Shown one piece after another: positions 1-7,530 of a stretch of 12,877 bases of DNA; positions within the stretch are counted from its first letter, which is position 1; the number at the start of each line of letters is the position of its first letter. Source of the DNA: Rhodobacter sp. (GTDB lineage: Bacteria > Pseudomonadota > Alphaproteobacteria > Rhodobacterales > Rhodobacteraceae); NCBI GenBank assembly GCA_013824055.1, contig PNNE01000097.1, positions 1 through 12,877 on the forward strand, given 5' to 3'. A program made the translations under genes and the position numbers. Below the pieces are notes generated by a model that ran no database searches, was not told the origin of the DNA, and saw only the letters and a program-made list of their open reading frames with translations.

Positions 1-2
1 GT

Positions 3-89
3 GCGGATGTGGCGGAATTGGTAGACGCGCAGCGTTGAGGTCGCTGTTCCTTAACCGGAGTGAAAGTTCGAGTCTTTTCATCCGCACCA
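3..89 (+). tRNA. tRNA-Leu (anticodon GAG)
   Basis: Full cloverleaf. The 7-bp acceptor stem pairs 3-9 with 79-85. The anticodon stem CAGCG/CGCTG encloses loop TTGAGGT, giving anticodon GAG, which reads CUC and CUU leucine codons. The T arm (62-78) has loop TTCGAGT. The long variable arm typical of class II Leu tRNAs lies between the anticodon and T stems. The discriminator is A86 and the CCA end is encoded at 87-89. The mature gene without CCA is 3-86. Any promoter lies left of the window. Confidence 0.96.
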
Positions 90-109
90 GGGTCGGTCGG
101 GACAAGCCA

Positions 110-138
110 GAGGGCGCGGGGGAAACCTTCGCGCCCTT
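110..138 (+). terminator. Likely terminator hairpin after tRNA-Leu
   Basis: AGGGCGCG (111-118) pairs perfectly with CGCGCCCT (130-137). The stem can continue inward through two G-U and two G-C pairs to an AAA loop, and one outer G-U pair closes 110 with 138. It lies 21 bp past the tRNA 3' end. A mildly T-rich TTCGCATTTCC follows rather than a true U tract, so it is terminator-like rather than classical. Confidence 0.5.
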
Positions 139-240
139 CGCATTTCCGGGGCGAGGCCATGCCGGAATGCCTCCTTTTCTTGCGCAGATCGCAGGCAGAT
201 CGACCGCCGCAGTCGGCCAATCTGACCATTATTCCCGCAG

Positions 241-287
241 CGGCGCAAAGGGACCCAAAGCTGTCGCTAAACGCCCCTTTTGCGCCG
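241..287. repeat. Inverted repeat in the leader of the ABC operon
   Basis: CGGCGCAAA (241-249) is the reverse complement of TTTGCGCCG (279-287). Pairing continues as GGG (250-252) with CCC (275-277) past a single bulged T, leaving a loop of about 22 nt. It sits just upstream of the candidate transporter promoter. It could be a regulator-binding site or a second hairpin ending read-through from the tRNA. The sequence alone does not decide which. Confidence 0.4.
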
Positions 288-295
288 AAAAAGTG

Positions 296-326
296 CATTG
301 CAATGAGGGGCGGCTTTCGCTTTAGT
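296..326 (+). promoter_or_regulatory. Candidate promoter with overlapping palindrome for the ABC operon
   Basis: A -35-like TTGCAA (298-303) is separated by 17 bp from a -10-like TTTAGT (321-326). This would start RNA near 333 and leave a leader of about 46 nt before the GTG at 379. The -35 lies inside the perfect palindrome CATTGCAATG (296-305), a position suited to a repressor operator. Both hexamers are imperfect, so this is a prediction. No better pair was seen in 139-366. Confidence 0.4.
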
Positions 327-378
327 CGAATCAATCAGAAGAGACGCCCAAGGCGTCCAGTACATCAGGGAGACACGG

Positions 379-1479
379 GTGACGCTTGAGCCCCGCAACG
401 ACGCCTTCGTCGCGTTTGAGCATGTCCAGAAAAGCTATGATGGCGTCACGCTGGTCGTGAAGGACCTGAACCTGACCATCGCCAAGGGCGAGTTCCTGAC
501 CATGCTCGGGCCGTCCGGGTCGGGCAAGACCACCTGCCTGATGATGCTGGCCGGGTTCGAGACCGCCACGCATGGCGAGATCCGGCTGGACGGCGTGAAC
601 ATCAACGAGGTCCCGCCGCACAAGCGCGGGATCGGGATGGTGTTCCAGAACTATGCGCTGTTCCCGCACATGACGGTGGGCGAGAACCTGTCCTTCCCGC
701 TGGAGGTGCGGGGCATGGGCAAGTCCGAGCGTGAGGCAAAGATCAAGCGGGCGCTGGACATGGTGCAGATGGGCGCTTTTGCCGCGCGCCGCCCGGCCCA
801 GCTTTCCGGCGGCCAGCAGCAGCGCATCGCGCTGGCGCGGGCGCTGGTCTTCGACCCCAAGCTGGTCCTGATGGACGAGCCCCTGGGGGCCCTGGACAAG
901 CAGCTGCGCGAACACATGCAGTTCGAGATCAAGCACTTGCATGAATCGCTTGGGATCACCGTGGTCTACGTGACCCACGACCAGGGCGAGGCGCTGACCA
1001 TGTCCGACCGTGTCGCGGTGTTCAACGACGGCAAGATCCAGCAGCTCGCCCCTCCGTCGGACCTGTACGAACGCCCCGACAACAGCTTTGTCGCCCAGTT
1101 CATCGGCGAGAACAACAAGCTGCCCGGCACGCTGGAAGAGCTGAACGGCGACAAGGCGCTGGTGCGGCTGACGACCGGGGAACTGATCGACGCCACCGCC
1201 GTCAACGTCAAGGAAAAGGGCCAGAAGACCCTGGTCTCGATCCGGCCGGAACGGGTGGAATTCAAGCCCGAGATGATGCCCGCCGGCGTTCACACGCTGG
1301 ATGCCGAAGTGGTCGAGATGATCTACATGGGCGACATCCTTCGCGCGGTGCTGAAGGTCGCGGGGTCCGACGACTTCGTGATGAAGATGCGCAATACCCT
1401 GGGGCAGTCCAAACTTGTCCCGGGACAGAAGATCAAGGTGGGCTGGCATCCCCAGGATGCCCGCGCGCTGGACCCTTGA
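379..1479 (+). CDS. ABC transporter ATP-binding protein, polyamine-type (PotA-like)
   Basis: Cytoplasmic ATPase subunit that powers the importer encoded downstream. The 366-aa protein has Walker A GPSGSGKT (44-51), Q-loop Gln90 in VFQNYALFPH, signature LSGGQQQR (142-149), Walker B LVLMDEP (162-168), D-loop ALD (171-173) and switch His200. From about residue 235 a C-terminal TOBE-type region follows, including the family-typical SIRPERVEF. All catalytic motifs are intact and the length is normal for PotA/FbpC-type subunits. The start is GTG, chosen because AGGGAG (367-372) lies 6 bp upstream. A similar ribosome site precedes the next gene. The binding protein begins 53 bp after the stop, so this is the first gene of a four-gene operon. 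The substrate is inferred from family resemblance (spermidine, putrescine or related amines) and is not proven. Confidence 0.93.
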   Translation: MTLEPRNDAFVAFEHVQKSYDGVTLVVKDLNLTIAKGEFLTMLGPSGSGKTTCLMMLAGFETATHGEIRLDGVNINEVPPHKRGIGMVFQNYALFPHMTVGENLSFPLEVRGMGKSEREAKIKRALDMVQMGAFAARRPAQLSGGQQQRIALARALVFDPKLVLMDEPLGALDKQLREHMQFEIKHLHESLGITVVYVTHDQGEALTMSDRVAVFNDGKIQQLAPPSDLYERPDNSFVAQFIGENNKLPGTLEELNGDKALVRLTTGELIDATAVNVKEKGQKTLVSIRPERVEFKPEMMPAGVHTLDAEVVEMIYMGDILRAVLKVAGSDDFVMKMRNTLGQSKLVPGQKIKVGWHPQDARALDP

Positions 1480-1532
1480 TACCTGGCCGGACCCGGCAGC
1501 CGACTGACAACCAACGATACAGGGAGACCCGA

Positions 1533-2606
1533 ATGAAGAAGACTCTCATCCTCTCCACCGCCCTTGTGGGCTTTGCCGCCGCGGCCCAGGCCGAAGTGAC
1601 GGTGATGTCCTGGGGCGGCTCTTACGGGGCGGCGCAGACCGAAGGCCACCTGAAGCCCTTCACCGCCGCGACCGGCATCCCGACCAGGATGGTCGACAGC
1701 GAGAACCCCGCCACGCCGATCAAGGCGATGGTCGAGGCGAACAACGTCACCGTCGACGTGGCCAGCCTGGAATATGCCGACGCGATCCGCCTGTGCGACG
1801 AGGGCGTGCTGGAGCCGATCGACATCGCCATCCTGCCGCCAGGTTCGGACGGCACTCCGGCGGTCGACGACTTCCTGCCCGGCGCGATCACCGATTGCGG
1901 CGTGTCGACCGACATCTGGTCGACCGTCTTTGCCTATGACACCACGAAGTTCCCGGACGGCGGCCCGACCACCGCGGCCGATTTCTTCGACCTGGAGAAG
2001 TTCCCCGGCAAGCGCGGCCTGCGCCGGGGCGCCAAGGCCGTTCTGGAATTCGCGCTGATGGGCGATGGCGTGCCCGCGTCCGAGGTCTACGACGTTCTGG
2101 GCACCCCCGAGGGCATCGACCGCGCCTTCGCGAAACTCGACACCATCAAGTCGGAAGTCGTGTGGTGGGAAGCCGGAGCCCAGGCACCGCAGATCCTGGC
2201 CGACGGCGAGGTCGTGATGACCACGGCCTACAACGGCCGGATCTTCAGCGCCCAGATCACGGAAGGCAAACCCTTCCAGATCGTCTGGGACGGCCAGATC
2301 TACGAAAACGAGATGTACGTGATCCCGAAGGGCGCGCCGAACCTGGAAGAGGCGAAGCAGTTCATCGCCTATGCCACCTCGACCGAAGGCCTGCGCCAGC
2401 AGGCGCAGTGGATCAGCTACGGCCCGGCACGCAAGTCGGCGCTGATCGAACCGCTGATCTTCAACGACGGCAAGACCGAGATGGCGCCACATCTGCCGAC
2501 CTATCCCGACAACATGAAGAACGCGCTGGAATCCGACTGGGAGTTCTGGGTCGACCGGGACGCCGAGCTGAACGAGCGCTTCAACGCCTGGCTTGCCGCC
2601 GGCTGA
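1533..2606 (+). CDS. Extracellular solute-binding protein, PotD/PotF-like
   Basis: Periplasmic protein that captures the substrate and delivers it to the permeases. It is 357 aa. The signal peptide has a basic MKK start, a hydrophobic core and an AQA|E cleavage site after residue 20. The mature chain begins with VTVMSWGGSYGAAQ, a typical opening of polyamine-type binding proteins. WVDRDAELNERFNAWL near the C-terminus is also common in this family. Two cysteines (in RLCDEG and TDCGV) could form a disulfide. The ATG at 1533 is chosen because AGGGAG (1521-1526) sits 6 bp upstream and it gives a clean signal peptide; a frame extension to 1476 does not. It is second in the importer operon and is followed by a strong stem-loop. 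Ligand identity is uncertain; a polyamine, opine or related cationic compound is possible. Confidence 0.92.
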   Translation: MKKTLILSTALVGFAAAAQAEVTVMSWGGSYGAAQTEGHLKPFTAATGIPTRMVDSENPATPIKAMVEANNVTVDVASLEYADAIRLCDEGVLEPIDIAILPPGSDGTPAVDDFLPGAITDCGVSTDIWSTVFAYDTTKFPDGGPTTAADFFDLEKFPGKRGLRRGAKAVLEFALMGDGVPASEVYDVLGTPEGIDRAFAKLDTIKSEVVWWEAGAQAPQILADGEVVMTTAYNGRIFSAQITEGKPFQIVWDGQIYENEMYVIPKGAPNLEEAKQFIAYATSTEGLRQQAQWISYGPARKSALIEPLIFNDGKTEMAPHLPTYPDNMKNALESDWEFWVDRDAELNERFNAWLAAG

Positions 2607-2615
2607 TGACCCCCT

Positions 2616-2641
2616 GGCGCGGGGGGCTGACCTCCCGCGCC
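2616..2641 (+). terminator. Strong intercistronic stem-loop (attenuator or mRNA stabiliser)
   Basis: GGCGCGGG (2616-2623) pairs perfectly with CCCGCGCC (2634-2641). The stem continues inward through one G-U and two G-C pairs to a CTGA tetraloop, giving 11 pairs in 26 nt. It lies 9 bp after the binding-protein stop and 22 bp before the permease start. No U tract follows (GCCTTTCC), so partial termination or 3' end protection is more likely than full termination. This would fit higher expression of the binding protein than of the permeases. Confidence 0.6.
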
Positions 2642-2663
2642 GCCTTTCCTGACCGAGACGAGC

Positions 2664-3902
2664 ATGGCCCAACTTCTGACCACCGCTGACGGGCGCCCGC
2701 TGGCCGAGGCGCTTGCCCAGGCCCAGGCCAAATCGCGCCGCCGGGCGTTTCTGCTGGTCGTGCCGCTTTTGCTGTTCGTCCTGGTCAGCTTCGTGCTGCC
2801 GATCGGCCAGATGCTGCATCGGTCGGTCTATCACGACGGATTTTCCGCCAATGCCCCCGCCCTTGTGGCCTGGTTCGCGGCGAACCCCGCAGGCACCGAG
2901 CCTGACGAGGCGGCATTCGCAGCCCTGACCGAGGATTTGCGCGGCATGCAGGCCAACCGCACCGCGGGCGAGGCCGGGACGCGGGTGAACTACATTCTTT
3001 CTGAATCCCGCTCGATGTTCACCAGGGCCGCGCGGGAGGCAGGCGATCTTGTCCCGCCCTACCGCGACGCCTTCGAGGCCCTGGACCCGCGCTGGGTGCA
3101 GCCGGCGGTCTGGCAGGCGATGCGCAGCTCCTCCAGCGCCTATACCACCGATTTCTATGTGGTCTCTGCCGACTTCCAGCGTGCGGACGACGGCAGCCTG
3201 GTCCGGGTGCCCGAGAACCGGCAGATCTACATCTACCTGTTCGTCAAGACCTTCCTGCTGTCCGGTCTGATCACGCTGATCTGCCTGCTGATCGGCTTTC
3301 CGGTCGCGCATCTTCTGGCGACGCTGCCGATGGCCAAGGCCAACCTGCTGATGATCCTGGTGCTGCTGCCGTTCTGGACCTCGCTTCTGGTGCGCACCAC
3401 CAGCTGGATGGCGCTGTTGCAGGGCGAAGGCGTCATCAACGACCTGCTGGTCTGGATCGGGGCCGTGGCCGAGGACGGGCGGCTGCGCATGATCAACAAC
3501 CAGACCGGCACGATCATCGTGATGACGCATATCCTGCTGCCGTTCATGATCCTGCCGCTCTATTCGGTGATGCGGGTGATCCCGCCCAGCTATGCCCGCG
3601 CGGCACGCTCGCTGGGGGCGACCTCCTGGACCACGTTCCGGCGGATCTACCTGCCGCAGACCCTGCCGGGGATCGGCGCGGGCTCGCTTCTGGTCTTCAT
3701 CCTGGCGGTCGGCTACTACATCACGCCCGCGCTGGTCGGTGGGGCGGACGGGCAGCTCTTCTCGAACATGATCGCCTTCCACATGGACAATTCCAACTGG
3801 TCGATGGCGGCGGCGCTGTCCGCCATGCTGCTGGTCGGTGTCCTGATCCTGTACTGGCTTTATGACCGGCTGGTCGGCATCGACCGCCTGAAACTGGGGT
3901 GA
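2664..3902 (+). CDS. ABC transporter permease (PotB-like) with large periplasmic insert
   Basis: Inner-membrane channel subunit of the importer. The 412-aa protein has a cytoplasmic N-terminus of about 27 residues, then TM1 (about 28-48). A hydrophilic stretch of about 130 residues (55-187) follows, then five further membrane segments. The cytoplasmic EAA loop, which docks on the ATPase, is at about 310-338 (ARSLGATSWTTFRRIYLPQT). Typical PotB proteins are nearer 280-310 aa; the extra length is the loop between TM1 and TM2. The ATG at 2664 has only a weak ribosome site (GAG at 2655-2657), but no better start precedes TM1. The next gene starts 4 bp after the stop. Family membership is clear; the role of the insert is unknown. 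Confidence 0.92.
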   Translation: MAQLLTTADGRPLAEALAQAQAKSRRRAFLLVVPLLLFVLVSFVLPIGQMLHRSVYHDGFSANAPALVAWFAANPAGTEPDEAAFAALTEDLRGMQANRTAGEAGTRVNYILSESRSMFTRAAREAGDLVPPYRDAFEALDPRWVQPAVWQAMRSSSSAYTTDFYVVSADFQRADDGSLVRVPENRQIYIYLFVKTFLLSGLITLICLLIGFPVAHLLATLPMAKANLLMILVLLPFWTSLLVRTTSWMALLQGEGVINDLLVWIGAVAEDGRLRMINNQTGTIIVMTHILLPFMILPLYSVMRVIPPSYARAARSLGATSWTTFRRIYLPQTLPGIGAGSLLVFILAVGYYITPALVGGADGQLFSNMIAFHMDNSNWSMAAALSAMLLVGVLILYWLYDRLVGIDRLKLG

Positions 3903-3906
3903 TCCG

Positions 3907-4845
3907 ATGGCGCTGCCGACCTATGCCGATCCGCTGGAGCGCCTGTGGCACCGCACCTATCAGGTGATCTGCGTGCTGGTCTTCATCTTCCTGATCTCGC
4001 CGATCCTGATCGTGATCCCGCTGTCGTTCAACGTCGAGCCCTATTTCAGCTTCACCGAGAAGATGGTGCGGCTGGACCCCGCGGGCTATTCGACGCGCTG
4101 GTACGACATGCTGCTGACCTTCGGGATGCAGGCCCCGGATGTGCCGCGGGATGGCAGCTGGCTTGCCGACATGTGGGAAAACTCCACCTGGGTGAATGCC
4201 GCGAAGAACTCGGTCATCATCGGCTTCTGGGCGACGATCCTGGCCACGGTGCTGGGCACGCTGGCCGCACTTGGCCTGTCGCGGCCGGAAATGCCCTACC
4301 GCCGCACGATCATGGCGATCCTGATCAGCCCGATGATCGTGCCGATCATCATCATCGCCACGGGGATGTTCTTCTTCTTCTCGAACCCCTGCGGCGTGAT
4401 CGGGCTGGAATGCGGGCGGCTGACCTCGACCTATCTGGGTGTGATCCTGGCGCATACCATCCTGGGCATCCCCTTCGTTATCATCACCGTGACGGCGACG
4501 CTGTCGGGCTTCGACCAGTCGTTGATCCGCGCGGCGCAGTCGCTGGGGGCCAATCCGCGGACGACCTTCTTCAAGGTGGTGATGCCGCTGATCCTGCCGG
4601 GCGTGATCTCGGGCGCGCTCTTCGCCTTTGTCACCTCGTTCGACGAGGTGGTGGCGGTCCTGTTCATCGCGGGTCCCGAGCAGCAGACCATCCCGCGCCA
4701 GATGTGGAACGGCATCCGCGAGCAGATCAGCCCGGCGATCCTGGCGGTGGCGACGATCCTGGTGGTGATCTCGATCGCGCTTCTGACCACGGTCGAGCTC
4801 TTGCGGCGCAGGTCGGACCGGCTGCGGGGTGTCACGGGGCGCTGA
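3907..4845 (+). CDS. ABC transporter permease (PotC-like)
   Basis: Second inner-membrane channel subunit, pairing with the permease just upstream. The 312-aa protein has a first membrane segment at about 19-38 (VICVLVFIFLISPILIVIPL). A periplasmic stretch with aromatic residues follows, then further hydrophobic segments, and an EAA loop at about 207-233 (RAAQSLGANPRTTFFKVVMP). The start ATG lies 4 bp after the previous stop, with GGGG (3896-3899) as ribosome site overlapping the end of the upstream gene, so translation is probably coupled. It is the last gene of the importer operon and ends 52 bp from a convergent gene. No clear terminator was found between them. Confidence 0.92.
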   Translation: MALPTYADPLERLWHRTYQVICVLVFIFLISPILIVIPLSFNVEPYFSFTEKMVRLDPAGYSTRWYDMLLTFGMQAPDVPRDGSWLADMWENSTWVNAAKNSVIIGFWATILATVLGTLAALGLSRPEMPYRRTIMAILISPMIVPIIIIATGMFFFFSNPCGVIGLECGRLTSTYLGVILAHTILGIPFVIITVTATLSGFDQSLIRAAQSLGANPRTTFFKVVMPLILPGVISGALFAFVTSFDEVVAVLFIAGPEQQTIPRQMWNGIREQISPAILAVATILVVISIALLTTVELLRRRSDRLRGVTGR

Positions 4846-4897
4846 AGGGCGGCTCCTCGTGCGACTTCGTCTTCTCGTCGCGGGTGCCTTGCCGCGG

Positions 4898-5836
4898 TCA
4901 GGGCAGGATGTGCAGCCAGGCCCAGGCAGTGACGATGGACGCGGCCGTCGCGACCAGCACGCTTGAGGCATTCACCCGTTTGCCGACGCCGTAGATGTGG
5001 GCAAACATGTAGGCGTTGACGCCAGGGGCCATCGCTGCCGTCACCACGGCGGACCGCAGTGCCGCGGTGTCCAGCTGGAAGACCTGGGTGCCAAGGACCC
5101 AGGTGATGCCAGGATGCAGAAGCAGCGAGGCGGCGGTGACCATCAGGACCGGGCCGATGTCGCCCTCGATCCGGTAGCGGACCAGGACGCCGCCCAGACC
5201 GAACAGCGCGACCGGAATGGCCGCCTGGGCGATCATGTCGATGCCGGACCAGAAAAAGCCGGGCAGCGGGTTTCCGGCCAGGTTCACCGCGAAACCGAGA
5301 AGGATGCCGATCACCAGCGATTGCGACAGGATCGCGCGGGTGATCTGCCGGGTAAGCGCGACGCCCGACAGCCCGGCCCCCCGGCTTCGCGCCCATTCCA
5401 TCAGCGCGATGCCGAAGCCGTACAGCATGGGGGCGTGCAGCGAGATGATCGCGTAGTTGCCTTGCAGCGCCGCAGGACCGTAGGCGCGTTCGGTGATGGC
5501 GAGGCCAAGCAGGAGCGAGTTCGAGAACAGCCCGGCGAAGCCGATGCTGACGGCGTCAGGCATGGCGCGGCGGAACACCAGCATGGCCCCGAAGAAGCAG
5601 GCGAAGAAGCCCGCGAAGGCTCCGGCATAGAAGCTGGTCATCAGGCCAAGGTCGTAGGCGGCCGAAAGATCCAGATGCGCGATCGAGCGGAAGAGCAGGC
5701 AGGGCACTGCGAAGTTCTGCGCGAACCGCATCAGGCCATCGACCGCGGGCTCGGCCAGCAGGCCCGCGCGGACGACCGCATAGCCGAAGCCGATGACCAG
5801 GAACACCGGGAGGATGACGTCGAGAAGCGCGCTCAC
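4898..5836 (-). CDS. AEC family transporter (auxin efflux carrier-like permease)
   Basis: Predicted inner-membrane carrier of the AEC superfamily, whose bacterial members move organic acids such as malate or malonate or remain uncharacterised. The 312-aa protein is hydrophobic throughout, with about ten membrane segments. It opens with LDVILPVFLVIGFGYAVVRAG and has FAQNFAVPCLLFRSIA, the conserved early half-repeat of the family. A matching second half includes IPVALFGLGGVL and the family-typical TAAMAPGVNAYMFA. The start is GTG at 5836; GGAA abuts it and no good ribosome site is seen, so the start is moderately secure. It lies 75 bp downstream of the MBL gene on the same strand, separated by a hairpin, so co-transcription may be partial. 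Substrate cannot be told. Confidence 0.88.
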   Translation of the reverse strand: MSALLDVILPVFLVIGFGYAVVRAGLLAEPAVDGLMRFAQNFAVPCLLFRSIAHLDLSAAYDLGLMTSFYAGAFAGFFACFFGAMLVFRRAMPDAVSIGFAGLFSNSLLLGLAITERAYGPAALQGNYAIISLHAPMLYGFGIALMEWARSRGAGLSGVALTRQITRAILSQSLVIGILLGFAVNLAGNPLPGFFWSGIDMIAQAAIPVALFGLGGVLVRYRIEGDIGPVLMVTAASLLLHPGITWVLGTQVFQLDTAALRSAVVTAAMAPGVNAYMFAHIYGVGKRVNASSVLVATAASIVTAWAWLHILP

Positions 5837-5848
5837 TTCCGAACCGGA

Positions 5849-5871
5849 GCGGGGGGTTTCACACCCCCCGC
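5849..5871 (-). terminator. Hairpin between the MBL hydrolase and AEC genes
   Basis: GCGGGGGGT (5849-5857) and ACCCCCCGC (5863-5871) form a perfect 9-bp stem with a 5-nt loop. It lies 40 bp after the MBL stop and 12 bp before the AEC start. On the transcribed strand it is followed by TCCGGTTC, without a U tract. It may act as an attenuator at the end of the replication/cell-wall operon, or hide the AEC ribosome site. Confidence 0.5.
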
Positions 5872-5911
5872 AGCCCCGGTGGAGTGGTTCCGAAACGAGC
5901 AGGCAGCAGGG

Positions 5912-6715
5912 TCAGGGCTGGTTGTCATAGGTCACGGTCATGCCGTCGAAGGCGGGGGTGATGTGGGGCGGAAGTTCGGCACGCAGGACCTCGTAGTCGA
6001 GGTCGATGTGCATGTTGGTGATGACCGCGCGGGCGGGTTTGGCGCGGGCGATCCAGCCAAGGGTCATGTCAAGATGGGCATGGGTCGGGTGCGGCTTGCG
6101 GCGCAGCGCATCGACGATCCAGCAGTCGAGGCCGTCCAGCACGGGCCAGCTTTCCGCCGGGATGGCGACGGCGTCCGGCAGATAGGCCAGGGGGCCGATG
6201 CGGAAGCCGAGCGCGTCCATGCTGCCATGCTCGGCGCGGAACGGGGTCAGGGTGACGGGGCCTCCGGCACCCGTGACCGAAACCGGTCCGTCGATGGTGT
6301 GAAGATCGAGGATCGGCGGGTAGGGTGAGCCTGCGGGCTGGAAGAAGGCATAGCCGAAGCGGGAGAGGAGCGCCTCTTGCGTGGGGCCGTCGGCCCAGAC
6401 GGGAAGGCGCTGGCGCTGGTTGAACACAACCTGCCGCAGGTCGTCGATCCCGTGCATGTGGTCGGCGTGGCTGTGGGTGTAGACGACGCCGTCGAGCGCG
6501 CCGACGCCTGCGTCCAGAAGCTGGTCGCGCATGTCGGGAGAGGTGTCGATCAGGACCCGCGTGATGCCCTCGGCCGTCTCGCGGGTGATCAGCAGGGAAC
6601 AGCGGCGGCGGCGGTTCTTCGGGTTCCCGGGGTCGCAGTCGCCCCAGATGCCGCCAAGGCGCGGGACCCCGCCCGAAGAGCCGCAGCCGAGGATGGTGAA
6701 GGTCAGTTTCGCCAT
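5912..6715 (-). CDS. MBL-fold metallo-hydrolase, PhnP-like
   Basis: Cytoplasmic metal-dependent hydrolase of the metallo-beta-lactamase fold, related to PhnP phosphodiesterases and RNase Z-type proteins. The 267-aa protein has an N-terminal ILGCGSSGGVPR strand-loop. The metal-binding motif is THSHADH (His81, His83, Asp85, His86). Further candidate ligands are AEHGSMDALG (His), WIVDALRRKPHPTHAHL (Asp, His) and ITNMHIDLDYE. The ATG at 6715 shares one base with the tatD stop (TGATG), and AAAGGCGG lies just upstream. A GTG one codon earlier (6718) is an alternative that overlaps tatD by 4 bp. Tight coupling to tatD and holB suggests co-expression. The physiological substrate is unknown; a cyclic or nucleotide phosphodiester is an inference from the family. 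Confidence 0.9.
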   Translation of the reverse strand: MAKLTFTILGCGSSGGVPRLGGIWGDCDPGNPKNRRRRCSLLITRETAEGITRVLIDTSPDMRDQLLDAGVGALDGVVYTHSHADHMHGIDDLRQVVFNQRQRLPVWADGPTQEALLSRFGYAFFQPAGSPYPPILDLHTIDGPVSVTGAGGPVTLTPFRAEHGSMDALGFRIGPLAYLPDAVAIPAESWPVLDGLDCWIVDALRRKPHPTHAHLDMTLGWIARAKPARAVITNMHIDLDYEVLRAELPPHITPAFDGMTVTYDNQP

Positions 6716-7524
6716 CACGCCGCCTTTGCCGTGCGGGCGGCGCGCGGGAAGATGCGGTCGAAATTGGCGGTCGTCTGGGCGGCAAAGGCTTCGAGGCTGA
6801 GGCCGAAGACCGGGGCCAGGGCGCGGGCGGTGTGGGCCACATAGGCCGGCTCATTGCGCTTGCCGCGGTAGGGTGGCGGGGCAAGGTAGGGGCTGTCGGT
6901 TTCCAGAAGCAGCCGGTCCAGCGGGGCGCGCGCGAAGATGTCGCGCAGGTCCTGGCTTTTCGGGAAGGCCGCGATGCCAGAGATCGAAAGGGCGAACCCC
7001 ATGTCCAGCGCCGCCTCGGCCAGGCGCGGGCCGGAGGTGAAACAGTGCATCACGCAAGCATAGGGCTTCACGGCCATGCCTGCGGCGAGGATGGTTTCCA
7101 TGTCCTGATCGGCGTCGCGGGAGTGGATGATCAGCGGCAGGCCGGTTTCCTGCGCCGCCTCGATATGGATGCGCAGGCTGGTCTGCTGGATCGGCTTGCT
7201 GTCAGCGGTGTAGTGGTAGTCAAGGCCGGTCTCGCCGATGCCCACAAGGCGGGGGTGGCGGGACAGGGTGACAAGGTCCTCGACCGAGGTCAGGGGTTCC
7301 TCGGCCGCGCTCATCGGGTGGGTCCCGGCGGCGTAGAAGACCTCGGGATGGGCCTCGGCCAGGGCGCGGACGCGGGGCTCGTTGCGCAGACGGGTGCAGA
7401 TCGTGACCATCCGGTTCACCCCGGCGGCACGGGCGCGGGCGATGATCGCATCGGTCTCGGCGATCAGGTCCGGGAAGTCCAGGTGACAGTGGCTGTCGAC
7501 AAGATCAAGCTTGGATAGGGACAT
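6715..7524 (-). CDS. tatD: TatD family metal-dependent deoxyribonuclease
   Basis: Cytoplasmic TIM-barrel hydrolase of the TatD/YcfH group, exonucleases linked to DNA repair and nucleic-acid turnover. The 269-aa protein has all family metal ligands: DSHCHLD (His12, His14), GETGLDYH (Glu98), HSRDAD (His134), HCFTSG (His160) and ETDSPYLAP (Asp210). The length is normal. The ATG at 7524 follows the holB stop by 6 bp, with AGAGG overlapping the end of holB as ribosome site. The stop overlaps the MBL start. I cannot separate TatD from its YcfH/YjjV paralogues by eye. The position next to holB matches many bacteria in which the YcfH-type member sits there, so the symbol is generic. Confidence 0.93.
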   Translation of the reverse strand: MSLSKLDLVDSHCHLDFPDLIAETDAIIARARAAGVNRMVTICTRLRNEPRVRALAEAHPEVFYAAGTHPMSAAEEPLTSVEDLVTLSRHPRLVGIGETGLDYHYTADSKPIQQTSLRIHIEAAQETGLPLIIHSRDADQDMETILAAGMAVKPYACVMHCFTSGPRLAEAALDMGFALSISGIAAFPKSQDLRDIFARAPLDRLLLETDSPYLAPPPYRGKRNEPAYVAHTARALAPVFGLSLEAFAAQTTANFDRIFPRAARTAKAA

Positions 7525-7530
7525 TTCGGC

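Noticed and set aside
35..389. Two small plus-strand open frames overlapping tRNA-Leu and the leader
   Set aside because: Both begin inside the tRNA gene and lack ribosome sites; the region is better explained by a terminator and promoter.
1323..3782. 819-codon open frame on the minus strand across the importer genes
   Set aside because: It is antisense to three well-supported genes, rich in His, Arg, Gln and Asp as expected from the reverse of GC-rich codons, and shows no domain.
4846..4897. Weak hairpin GCGAC/GTCGC (4861-4881) between the convergent importer and AEC genes as a terminator
   Set aside because: Only 5 bp with an 11-nt loop and no U tract; too weak to call.
4997..6328. 443-codon plus-strand open frame opposite the AEC and MBL genes
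   Set aside because: It is a shadow of high GC content. Composition is low-complexity and the opposite strand has clear protein families.
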